This document shows, piece after piece, positions 1-6,293 of a stretch of DNA of 6,293 nt. The DNA comes from Thiotrichales bacterium. GTDB lineage: Bacteria > Pseudomonadota > Gammaproteobacteria > PS1 > Pseudothioglobaceae. The notes beneath the pieces are model-generated. The model was not told the DNA's origin, ran no database searches, and saw only the letters and a program-made list of their open reading frames with translations. Where the stretch lies: assembly GCA_002698045.1 (NCBI GenBank), contig NZUR01000049.1, forward strand, positions 4,928-11,220, written 5' to 3'. Each line of letters starts with the position of its first letter. Within the stretch, counting starts at the first letter, position 1. Position numbers and translations under genes: made by a program.

Positions 1-507
1 AAATCTTTCAAGCTTTCAAAAGACTCTTCCATTATTGATATAGGTGGAGGCGAAAGCAAACTTGTTGATTATCTATTAGAACAAGGATATAATAACATAA
101 CTGTGCTAGATATATCAAAAAATGCAATTGAGAAGGCTAAAAAAAGAATTGGAGAAAATTCAGATAAAATAAAATGGATAGTTAGCGATATCCATGAATT
201 CATACCTGAGAATAGTTTTGACTTCTGGCATGACAGAGCTGTTTTTCATTTTCTTACCTCTAAGAAAAATATTTCAAACTATGCTAAAATGGTTTCTGAT
301 TATGCGACAAATTTTGTGGTAGGAACGTTCTCAACTGATGGGCCAACAAAATGCAGTGGTCTTGATATATGTCAATATGATGAGATGTCAATTACAAAAA
401 CTTTTGAAACTTCTAATTTTAAAAAAGTTGAATCTAAAAGAGTCGATCATAAAACCCCATTTGGGACGATTCAAAATTTTATTTTTTGTAGTTTTACAGC
501 CACCTAA
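1..507 (+). CDS. Class I SAM-dependent methyltransferase, 5' end outside the window
   Basis: The open frame runs from the first base of the window to the TAA at 505-507, giving 168 residues. The GTG at 103 is internal, because the SAM-binding core begins before it. Numbering from the first complete codon, motif I IDIGGGES is at about residues 12-19 (glycine loop for S-adenosylmethionine). The acidic end of strand beta-2 is D37 in VLDIS, an acidic SDIHEF follows, and FDFWHDRAVFHFL is motif IV. The WHDRAVFHFLT signature and the C-terminal pattern GPTKCSGL...HKTPFGTIQNF are familiar from a widespread group of stand-alone bacterial methyltransferases of about 200 residues. Roughly 30-40 N-terminal residues are therefore probably missing and the C-terminus is complete. 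The substrate is not deducible; the protein is expected to be cytosolic. It ends 10 bases before the aldo/keto reductase start, consistent with one operon. Confidence 0.88.
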   Translation, partial: KSFKLSKDSSIIDIGGGESKLVDYLLEQGYNNITVLDISKNAIEKAKKRIGENSDKIKWIVSDIHEFIPENSFDFWHDRAVFHFLTSKKNISNYAKMVSDYATNFVVGTFSTDGPTKCSGLDICQYDEMSITKTFETSNFKKVESKRVDHKTPFGTIQNFIFCSFTAT

Positions 508-517
508 AAATTAACCT

Positions 518-1552
518 GTGGAATACAATAAATTACCTGGAACAGAAATTGAAGTAAGCAAAATTTGTCTAGGAACCATGACCTGGGGAACCCAAAATAC
601 AAAGCAAGAAGCTTTTGAACAAATGGATTATGCCATAGATAATGGTGTTAACTTTTTTGATACAGCTGAACTCTACCCAGTTCCTGCATCTGCTGAAACC
701 TACGCGACTACAGAAGTATATGTTGGTCAATGGCTTGAGAGCAGAAAATGTAGAGATAAAATTATATTAGCTAGTAAAATTGCAGGGGCTGGAGATTACA
801 CAGCTCACATTCGAAAAAATGGATTTAAAGGTGATTCTATAGAAACTGCTTTAGATCAAAGTCTCAAAAGACTGAAAACAGATTATCTTGATCTTTATCA
901 ATTACACTGGCCCGAAAGATTAACCAACTATTTTGGAAACAGGAATTTTAAATATTTTAATGACTCTTGGGAAGATAATTTTCAAGAAATACTTTTAAAA
1001 TTGAAAAAAGTTATAGATTTTGGAAAAGTTAGACATGTTGGCCTTTCAAATGAAAATCCATGGGGAATAATGAAATTTTTAGAATATTCTAAAAATGAAC
1101 TTCCAAAAATGATTACTATTCAAAACCCTTATTCATTATTAAATAGACTTTTTGAAATAGGTTCTGGAGAAATATGTAAAAGAGAGAATGTTGGACTACT
1201 AGCCTACTCTCCCTTAGGATTTGGAGTACTTACAGGAAAATATAGAAACGGAAATGTTCCAAAAAATAGCAGACTTGATTTATTCCCAACGATGGCTAGT
1301 AGGTATACAAATGAAAATTGTTTTAATGCAACTGAGTTATATCATGAAATTGCTGACAAACATAATCTAACATTAACACAATTAGCATTAGCTTTTGTTA
1401 ATGACAGGCCATTTGTTACAAGTAATATTATTGGAGCAACAAATATGGAACAACTCAGAGAGAATATTGATAGCATCAACACTAAATTATCTAAAGAAAT
1501 ACTTGATGAGATTAATCAAGCTCAAGAAAGAATTCCTAATCCTGCTCCTTAG
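518..1552 (+). CDS. tas: Tas-like NADP(H)-dependent aldo/keto reductase
   Basis: This 344-residue protein is a cytosolic aldo/keto reductase with a TIM-barrel fold and NAD(P)H-linked carbonyl reduction. The catalytic tetrad is complete: D48, Y53, K87 and H130 (in LHWP). Other family marks are GLGTMTWG-like residues near 17-24, GLSNEN at 175-180, IQNPYSLLNR at 201-210 and LAYSPLGFGVLTGKY at 228-242, the cofactor-binding loop. The AELYPVP segment, the IQNPYSLLNR segment and the terminal NPAP resemble E. coli Tas (346 residues), so the length is normal. The GTG start at 518 is chosen because EYNKLPGTEIEVSKI aligns with the usual N-terminal hairpin; the next ATG (codon 21) would remove it. No Shine-Dalgarno sequence is visible. 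The physiological substrate is unknown for this subgroup; Tas in E. coli was noticed for suppressing tyrosine auxotrophy. It is likely transcribed with the methyltransferase upstream. Confidence 0.9.
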   Translation: MEYNKLPGTEIEVSKICLGTMTWGTQNTKQEAFEQMDYAIDNGVNFFDTAELYPVPASAETYATTEVYVGQWLESRKCRDKIILASKIAGAGDYTAHIRKNGFKGDSIETALDQSLKRLKTDYLDLYQLHWPERLTNYFGNRNFKYFNDSWEDNFQEILLKLKKVIDFGKVRHVGLSNENPWGIMKFLEYSKNELPKMITIQNPYSLLNRLFEIGSGEICKRENVGLLAYSPLGFGVLTGKYRNGNVPKNSRLDLFPTMASRYTNENCFNATELYHEIADKHNLTLTQLALAFVNDRPFVTSNIIGATNMEQLRENIDSINTKLSKEILDEINQAQERIPNPAP

Positions 1553-1920
1553 TTTTCAAATTGTTTAGGATCCTCTCCATAAGCATTGTTTCCTTGATTC
1601 CCTTCTTTGACAAAAAGTATTAATAGCCAAATTGCTCCAGCTATGGGAATTAACCCAACAAGATACATCCATCCACTTTTTCCAGTATCATGCAGTCTTC
1701 TTATCGCAACTGCAATATTAGGAACAAGAACAAATAATGTGTATGCAATATATAAAGGTCCATAACCAATAGATGGGTAAACAATACCAAAGGAATAATC
1801 TAAGGAAATAGCCAGAAGGGCAAAAATAAAGTTCCATAAAGTAAACATCCAATACTCTTTTCTTCTTGATCTACCATTAAAATCAGAATACGATTTAATT
1901 ACTTTTATATACCATTCCAT
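1549..1920 (-). CDS. DUF805 family small inner-membrane protein
   Basis: This 123-residue protein matches the DUF805 (YhaH/YhaI-like) family. It has an N-terminal FNGRSRRKEYW block (14-24), the central RRLHDTGKSGW block (74-84) and a C-terminal GNQGNNAYGEDP block (107-118). Hydrophobic segments at about 25-47, 55-73 and 86-104 are probable membrane helices, and basic residues before the first suggest a cytoplasmic N-terminus. The family's molecular function is not established. ATG at 1918-1920 is the start: an in-frame stop lies five codons upstream and the conserved FxGRxRR motif follows at the usual distance. Its stop (1549-1551) overlaps the stop of the aldo/keto reductase by four bases tail to tail. 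The gene is divergent from the large fusion gene. Nothing in the sequence links it to either neighbour's chemistry. Confidence 0.9.
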   Translation of the reverse strand: MEWYIKVIKSYSDFNGRSRRKEYWMFTLWNFIFALLAISLDYSFGIVYPSIGYGPLYIAYTLFVLVPNIAVAIRRLHDTGKSGWMYLVGLIPIAGAIWLLILFVKEGNQGNNAYGEDPKQFEN

Positions 1921-1971
1921 AATTAATTTTATTTAGCAGCGAAGTTAGTAGCATTTTTTTAATTTTAGATT
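1921..1971. promoter_or_regulatory. Divergent intergenic spacer with possible promoters
   Basis: This 51-base AT-rich spacer must hold the start signals for both the DUF805 gene (-) and the kinase/peptidase/lyase gene (+), unless they are transcribed from further away. On the minus strand, TAACTTCG at 1947-1940 differs by one base from the Bacteroidota -7 box TAnnTTTG and would give a leader of roughly 14 bases. On the plus strand, TAATTTTA at 1960-1967 is also one base off but sits only four bases before the ATG. Neither has a convincing -33 element, and no Shine-Dalgarno sequence precedes either start. Confidence 0.25.
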
Positions 1972-4900
1972 ATGGATTATAAAAAACTAGTGCTTTCAAC
2001 AAAAAAAGTTGAAAAAATAGTTAAAAAGGAATATGGTATTGAAGGATCTGCATCGAAGCTTCCGGGATCAATCGATATTAATTATAAAATTTCAACTAAA
2101 GATTCTCAAGATTATATATTAAAAATTTCAAGACCAGATATAACTTCAGATTATCTAGACTTTCAAATTAAAATTTTAAAATTCATTAATTCCAAAAAGA
2201 AGAATCTCCTTATTCCTAATATTATTTTAAATAAAAAAAAGAAAGAAATATCTAAAATTGAAGATGGTTCTGGAGCTAAAAGGGCAGCTAGGCTTCTAAC
2301 ATGGATTCCTGGAAGACTTTGGAGCTCTGTTAATCCCCACCTAGACAATTTACGTTTCAGCTTAGGAGAAAAAAGTGGAATGGTAACTAAGTTACTAGAT
2401 GGTCTCGATCATAAAATAGCTCATAGAAAATTTGAATGGGATATAGATCAATCACTTTGGACAAAAAAACATTTAAATCTTTTTAATAATGATCAAAAAA
2501 AAATATTAAAATATTTTCATAAAAAGTTTGAATCTAAAAAAGACGAATACAACCAGCTTCGAAAATCTATTATTCATAATGATATAAATGATAATAATAT
2601 TATTGTTTCAGAAGATCTAATTAATCCATTTGTACAGTCAATATTTGATTTTGGAGATGCTATAAATACTCAAATAATTAATGAAGTTGGGACAGCATGT
2701 GCATATGCAATTATGAACCAGAATGATCCTTTAGATGCTGCATTACCTATATTATCAGGATATCACAATGCTTATCCATTAAAAGAGAATGAGATTGATC
2801 ATTTATATAATGTTATTGCAATGAGACTTGTAATATCAGTAACACAATCTGCAATCAATAAAACAAAAGAGCCTGGAAACAAATATCTTCTGATCAGTGA
2901 GAAACATGCTTGGGAATTATTAAACAAGTGGTATAATATTAGCTCTGAATTAGCAACTTATAGTTTTAGGAATTCATGTGGTTATAGTTCACACCCAAAT
3001 TATGAAAAGTTTAAATCTTGGGCTTTAAAGCAATCGATCCCTATTTCAAATTTATTTCCCTCTGTTAAAAAGACTAAATTCAATAATATAGACTTAAGTG
3101 TTTCAACAAAATTTATTGAGCCTAGCGAAATTAAAGATCTTGAAATATTTCAATATAAAATTGAGAGACTTCAACAAAAGTTCCCTGATAAAATTTTAGT
3201 TGGTGGTTATTTAGAACCTAGAGCTATATACACAACAGACAAATATGGAAAAAGTGGTAATTCTGGAAATGAAAATAGAACAATACATATAGGCTTAGAT
3301 TTTTGGCTCCCTTCACAGACACCTGTTCATTCAATATTTGATGGAGAGGTAGTAATGGCTACAAATGATGTTGGAGATAAAGAATATGGCGGCCTAGTTG
3401 TTTTAAAGCATAAAGCTAAAGACTTCAATTTTTATACACTGTATGGTCACAACTCTGTCAAAAGCGCAACAATACATTCAGTTGGTGATAAAATTAAAAA
3501 AGGAGACAAAATTTCAGAACTAGGAAATTATCCTGAAAATGGAAACTGGCCACCTCATCTTCATTTTCAAATAATGTTATCAATGATGGATTTTAAAATT
3601 GATTTTCCTGGCGTCATGTATTTTAATCAAATAAATATTTGGAAAGAAATATGTCCAGATCCAAACTTATTTTTTAAATCTAAAAGTCTTGATTCAAAAC
3701 AAGAAATTAGTAGTCATGAACTAATTAATTTTAGAAAAAAACATCTTGGTAAAAGCTTAAAGCTCCATTATAATAATCCTATCAGAATTGTAAGAGGTGC
3801 AGGTCAATATTTAATTGACAATACGGGGAGACTATATCTTGATACAGTTAATAATGTCGCTCATGTAGGACATGAAAATCCATTTATAGTAAATGCAGGT
3901 CAAAAACAAATGGCTGTTCTAAATACTAATACAAGATATTTACATGAAAGTATAAACACACTAGCAAAAAAACTTCTTAAAACCCTTCCTCAAGAATTAT
4001 CTGTTTGTCATTTTGTTAATTCAGGAAGTGAAGCAAATGAATTAGCACTAAGAATGGTAAAAGAATTTACAGGTCAAAAAGATATGATTGTTTCACAATG
4101 GGGTTATCATGGGAATACTAATAAATGTCTAGATATCTCTTCATATAAATTTGACAGAAAAGGCGGAAAAGGTGCACCAAAGAACACGCATGTAATTCCA
4201 ATTCCAGATTCTTATAGAGGAAAATATAGAGGGGGAAATACTGCCAATAAATATTCCAATGAGGTAAAAAAATGTGTTGATAATATTCACTCAAAAGACA
4301 GAGGAGTTGGAGGGTTTATTATAGAACCAATGATTAGTTGTGGAGGTCAAGTTGAATTACCTAATGGGTTTTTAAAAAAATCCTATAAACATATTAGAAA
4401 AGCTGGTGGAATTTGTATTTCAGATGAAATTCAAGTTGGTTGTGGGAGATTAGGTGAAAGTTTTTGGGGATTCCAACTACATGATGTAGTTCCTGACATA
4501 ATAACAATTGGAAAACCTTTCGGAAATGGACATCCAATTGGAGCAGTAGTTTGTAAAAAAGAGATTGCTGAAAAATTTGCAAATGGAATGGAGTTCTTTA
4601 ACACATTTGGAGGCAACCCAGTTTCATGTACAATTGCAACAGAGGTATTAAGTTTTATTGAGAAATATAATCTTCAAAAAAATGCACTTTTAACTGGCGA
4701 TTATTTAAAAAACAAATTAATGACTCTTGCTAAAAAATATTCAATAATTGGAGAAGTTAGAGGCAAGGGATTATTCTTAGGTATTGAGTTAACTGATAAT
4801 AAATTAAAACCATTAAAAGATCATGCTAATTATTTAGCAAATCGGATGAAAGAATTTGGTATTCTTATAAGCACTGATGGAGCAGATGATAACGTAATGA

Positions 4901-4998
4901 AGATTAAACCTCCTATTATCTTCACCCAAGAAGATTGTGATAAATTGGTTTTTTATTTGGATAAAATTTTTGAAGAAGATTTTATGAAATTTTATTAG
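1972..4998 (+). CDS. Three-domain fusion: APH-like kinase, M23 metallopeptidase, class III PLP phospho-lyase/aminotransferase
   Basis: This 1008-residue protein has three domains. Residues ~25-345 are an APH/choline-kinase-like domain: ILKI with K51 for ATP, catalytic loop HNDINDNN (202-209, base D204) and FDFGD with metal ligand D226. Residues ~435-540 are an M23 domain with H439 and D443 (HxxxD), H493 (YGH) and H529/H531 (HLH), so the zinc site looks intact. Residues ~590-1005 are a class III PLP fold: SGSEAN (684-689), WGYHG (710-714), D818 for the pyridine nitrogen, Schiff-base K848 in GKPFGNGHP, and NTFGGNPVSC (877-886). The last two motifs resemble ethanolamine-phosphate and 5-phosphohydroxylysine phospho-lyases more than ordinary aminotransferases. 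I infer that the kinase phosphorylates an amino alcohol and the PLP domain eliminates phosphate and ammonia. The exact substrate is unknown. No signal peptide or membrane helix is seen. ATG 1972 is supported by an in-frame TAG two codons upstream. Confidence 0.92.
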   Translation: MDYKKLVLSTKKVEKIVKKEYGIEGSASKLPGSIDINYKISTKDSQDYILKISRPDITSDYLDFQIKILKFINSKKKNLLIPNIILNKKKKEISKIEDGSGAKRAARLLTWIPGRLWSSVNPHLDNLRFSLGEKSGMVTKLLDGLDHKIAHRKFEWDIDQSLWTKKHLNLFNNDQKKILKYFHKKFESKKDEYNQLRKSIIHNDINDNNIIVSEDLINPFVQSIFDFGDAINTQIINEVGTACAYAIMNQNDPLDAALPILSGYHNAYPLKENEIDHLYNVIAMRLVISVTQSAINKTKEPGNKYLLISEKHAWELLNKWYNISSELATYSFRNSCGYSSHPNYEKFKSWALKQSIPISNLFPSVKKTKFNNIDLSVSTKFIEPSEIKDLEIFQYKIERLQQKFPDKILVGGYLEPRAIYTTDKYGKSGNSGNENRTIHIGLDFWLPSQTPVHSIFDGEVVMATNDVGDKEYGGLVVLKHKAKDFNFYTLYGHNSVKSATIHSVGDKIKKGDKISELGNYPENGNWPPHLHFQIMLSMMDFKIDFPGVMYFNQINIWKEICPDPNLFFKSKSLDSKQEISSHELINFRKKHLGKSLKLHYNNPIRIVRGAGQYLIDNTGRLYLDTVNNVAHVGHENPFIVNAGQKQMAVLNTNTRYLHESINTLAKKLLKTLPQELSVCHFVNSGSEANELALRMVKEFTGQKDMIVSQWGYHGNTNKCLDISSYKFDRKGGKGAPKNTHVIPIPDSYRGKYRGGNTANKYSNEVKKCVDNIHSKDRGVGGFIIEPMISCGGQVELPNGFLKKSYKHIRKAGGICISDEIQVGCGRLGESFWGFQLHDVVPDIITIGKPFGNGHPIGAVVCKKEIAEKFANGMEFFNTFGGNPVSCTIATEVLSFIEKYNLQKNALLTGDYLKNKLMTLAKKYSIIGEVRGKGLFLGIELTDNKLKPLKDHANYLANRMKEFGILISTDGADDNVMKIKPPIIFTQEDCDKLVFYLDKIFEEDFMKFY

Positions 4999-5007
4999 AT
5001 TTGCATC

Positions 5008-5562
5008 ATGAAAAAAGTGCCCTTATCAATAATTATAATTTTTTTAAATATTTTAAATGTTATGGCTCAGAAATATGAAACTCAAGCTTATGAGATAGTT
5101 AAAAAAATTGATAATGTTGAAATTAGATATTACCCTGAAGCTGCTAAAATTAAAATTAAATCAAAATACTCAAGAAATAATAATTTTAGAAAATTATTTG
5201 AATATATTGCTGGTAAAAATAGTAGAAATGAAAAGATTGCTATGACAACTCCTGTATATATGTCAGAAGATAAACAAATGATGGAGTTTGTTTTGCCAAA
5301 AGAATATAATTCAGGATCGTTCCCAACTCCAAATAGTAAAGAAATAGAAGCATACATTTCATCTCCATCATATTTTGCAGTTATAACATATGGAGGATTT
5401 AGCAATAGCAAAAAAGAAAAACTTTATAAAGACAACTTAAAAAAGACTCTTCAATCTAATGATATTATATCGATTAAGCCTCCTAAAATTCTATATTACA
5501 ATAGTCCTTATAAGCTCTTTAATCGAAGGAATGAAGTTATTGTTGAAGTAGACTTTAAGTAG
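5008..5562 (+). CDS. Exported SOUL-family (heme-binding-like) protein
   Basis: This 184-residue protein starts with a signal peptide: KK at 2-3, a hydrophobic core at about 4-18, and likely cleavage after MA at 19-20. There is no lipobox cysteine, so the mature protein is probably periplasmic. The rest is a single SOUL domain: YEIVKKIDNVEIRYYP (28-43), the hallmark KIAMTTPV (76-83), MEFVLP (92-97), YFAVITYGGF (122-131) and the C-terminal YNSPYKLFNRRNEVIVEV (164-181). SOUL proteins of animals and plants bind heme or porphyrins; the bacterial members are poorly characterised. This copy has no histidine anywhere, so a heme ligated by histidine is excluded. The start is fixed by an in-frame stop four codons upstream, which is the stop of the fusion gene itself. 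The nine-base gap suggests co-transcription with that gene, but no functional link is evident. Confidence 0.88.
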   Translation: MKKVPLSIIIIFLNILNVMAQKYETQAYEIVKKIDNVEIRYYPEAAKIKIKSKYSRNNNFRKLFEYIAGKNSRNEKIAMTTPVYMSEDKQMMEFVLPKEYNSGSFPTPNSKEIEAYISSPSYFAVITYGGFSNSKKEKLYKDNLKKTLQSNDIISIKPPKILYYNSPYKLFNRRNEVIVEVDFK

Positions 5563-5593
5563 TTGAATTTCAATCAAATTGACTAAAATATAG

Positions 5594-5601
5594 TAACTTT
5601 G
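5594..5601 (+). promoter_or_regulatory. Candidate -7 promoter box of Bacteroidota type before the AMP nucleosidase gene
   Basis: TAACTTTG matches the TAnnTTTG consensus of the Bacteroidota housekeeping sigma factor exactly. It ends 20 bases before the ATG at 5622, so transcription would begin near 5606-5608 with a short leader. The upstream element is weak: the best candidate is TTTC at 5568-5571, one base from TTTG, with a 22-base spacer. The box is the only good match in the 59-base gap after the SOUL gene, which suggests that the nucleosidase gene has its own promoter. Confidence 0.5.
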
Positions 5602-5621
5602 ACGATCTTTAAGTAAGAAGC

Positions 5622-6293
5622 ATGAAAACAAAATCTGAAATTGTTGAGAATTGGTTGGTTCGCTATACTGGTCTTGAACTTGAGAGTTTTGGGGAGTATA
5701 TATTGCTTACAAACTTTGATAAATATGTTGAAATCTTTTCCAAAATAATGAAATGTAAAATAGAGGGAGTAGATAAGCACATGCCTTCTGCAACATCGAA
5801 TAATATTACTATAATTAATTTTGGAATGGGGAGTCCAAACGCTGCGACTATAATGGATTTACTGTCAGCCATTAATCCTAAAGCTGCCCTTTTTTTAGGA
5901 AAATGCGGAGGTTTAAAAAAGAGAATTAATATTGGTGATTTTATTCTTCCAATTGGAGCTATTCGAGGGGATGGTACTTCAAATGATTACTTCCCACCAG
6001 AGGTTCCTGCTATGCCATCTTTCTCTTTGCAAAAAGCTATATCAACTACAATTCGTGAGCATGAGATTGATTATTGGACAGGAACTGTATATACTACAAA
6101 TAGAAGAGTTTGGGAATATGATAAAAGTTTTAAAGATTATATTAAAAAGACAAGAGCTTATGCTATAGACATGGAAACTGCTACACTATTTACAGTTGGA
6201 TTTCATAATAAAATTCCTGTTGGAGCGTTTTTATTAGTCTCTGATTCTCCAATGTTTCCAGAAGGAGTAAAGACATTAGAAAAAGATGAGATT
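5622..6293 (+). CDS. amn: AMP nucleosidase, 3' end outside the window
   Basis: The frame is open from ATG 5622 to the window end (224 codons). It hydrolyses AMP to adenine and ribose 5-phosphate in the cytosol (purine salvage and adenylate balance). The protein belongs to the nucleoside phosphorylase fold: FGMGSPNAA at 67-75 (phosphate-binding loop region), LGKCGGL at 92-98, R115 in AIRGDGTSNDYFPPEVPA, WTGTVYTTNRRVWE at 152-165, DMETA at 183-187 (ribose site) and SDSP at 207-210 with the purine-facing D208. The N-terminus MKTKSEIVENWLVRYTG is characteristic of the compact AMP nucleosidases of about 258 residues in Bacteroidota, which lack the extra N-terminal regulatory domain of the E. coli enzyme. 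About 35 residues are therefore missing at the right edge. An in-frame TAA at 5610-5612 supports the start, and a purine-rich AAGTAAGAAG precedes it. Confidence in the family is high. Confidence 0.92.
   Translation, partial: MKTKSEIVENWLVRYTGLELESFGEYILLTNFDKYVEIFSKIMKCKIEGVDKHMPSATSNNITIINFGMGSPNAATIMDLLSAINPKAALFLGKCGGLKKRINIGDFILPIGAIRGDGTSNDYFPPEVPAMPSFSLQKAISTTIREHEIDYWTGTVYTTNRRVWEYDKSFKDYIKKTRAYAIDMETATLFTVGFHNKIPVGAFLLVSDSPMFPEGVKTLEKDEI

Noticed and set aside
103..507. A 134-residue gene starting at the GTG at 103
   Set aside because: The frame is open back to base 1 and the bases before 103 encode the SAM-binding motif I, so 103 is an internal valine codon.
2163..2348. Minus-strand open frame of 61 codons within the kinase domain
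   Set aside because: It is contained in the N-lobe coding sequence of the fusion gene and shows no motif.
4394..4616. Two overlapping minus-strand open frames of about 60 codons inside the PLP domain
   Set aside because: They lie opposite strongly conserved coding sequence (D818 to NTFGGNP), have no recognisable motif and no neighbouring start signals.
4987..5010. Stop-codon read-through joining the fusion gene to the in-frame SOUL gene
   Set aside because: The two are in the same frame separated by one TAG, but the SOUL gene begins with its own signal peptide, which would be meaningless in the middle of a longer chain.
5130..5411. Minus-strand open frame of 93 codons opposite the SOUL gene
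   Set aside because: The plus strand carries the conserved SOUL motifs here; the hydrophobic reverse product is what the complement of lysine- and asparagine-rich AT sequence gives.
5561..5584. Imperfect hairpin at the SOUL stop codon as a terminator
   Set aside because: The arms AGTTGAATTT and AAATTGACT pair with a bulge and a wobble around a five-base loop, but the stem is AT-rich and no T-run follows.
5583..6168. Minus-strand frames at 5583-5872 and a plus-strand frame at 5932-6168
   Set aside because: All overlap the AMP nucleosidase frame, which runs through conserved residues from 5622 to the window end.

Overview
The window is AT-rich, gene-dense bacterial DNA with six protein-coding genes and no RNA gene, mobile element, CRISPR array or long repeat that I can see. 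Starts lack clear Shine-Dalgarno sequences and intergenic gaps are 10 to 59 bases. The last gene is an AMP nucleosidase of the short type I associate with Bacteroidota, and a TAnnTTTG-type -7 box lies just upstream of it. A low-GC, possibly marine, flavobacterium-like member of the Bacteroidota is my best guess. This is an inference from gene style, not a placement by any marker gene.

Left part (1-1552, + strand): the C-terminal part of a class I SAM-dependent methyltransferase, cut by the window edge, is followed 10 bases later by a full-length Tas-like aldo/keto reductase. The two look co-transcribed. The reductase converges tail to tail, with a 4-base overlap at the stop codons, on a small membrane protein of the DUF805 family (1549-1920, - strand).

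Centre (1972-4998, + strand): divergent from the DUF805 gene across a 51-base spacer is a 1008-residue three-domain protein. It has an aminoglycoside-phosphotransferase-like (APH) small-molecule kinase, an M23 zinc-metallopeptidase domain with all expected ligands, and a class III PLP enzyme that closely resembles the ethanolamine-phosphate / 5-phosphohydroxylysine phospho-lyases. The kinase and lyase together suggest a two-step route: phosphorylate an amino-alcohol hydroxyl, then eliminate phosphate and ammonia to give a carbonyl. The peptidase in the middle is the puzzle and the most interesting item here.

Right part (5008-6293, + strand): nine bases downstream, and in the same reading frame as the fusion gene, is an exported SOUL-family protein that contains no histidine. 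After a 59-base gap with a recognisable promoter box comes the AMP nucleosidase gene, cut by the right edge after 224 codons.
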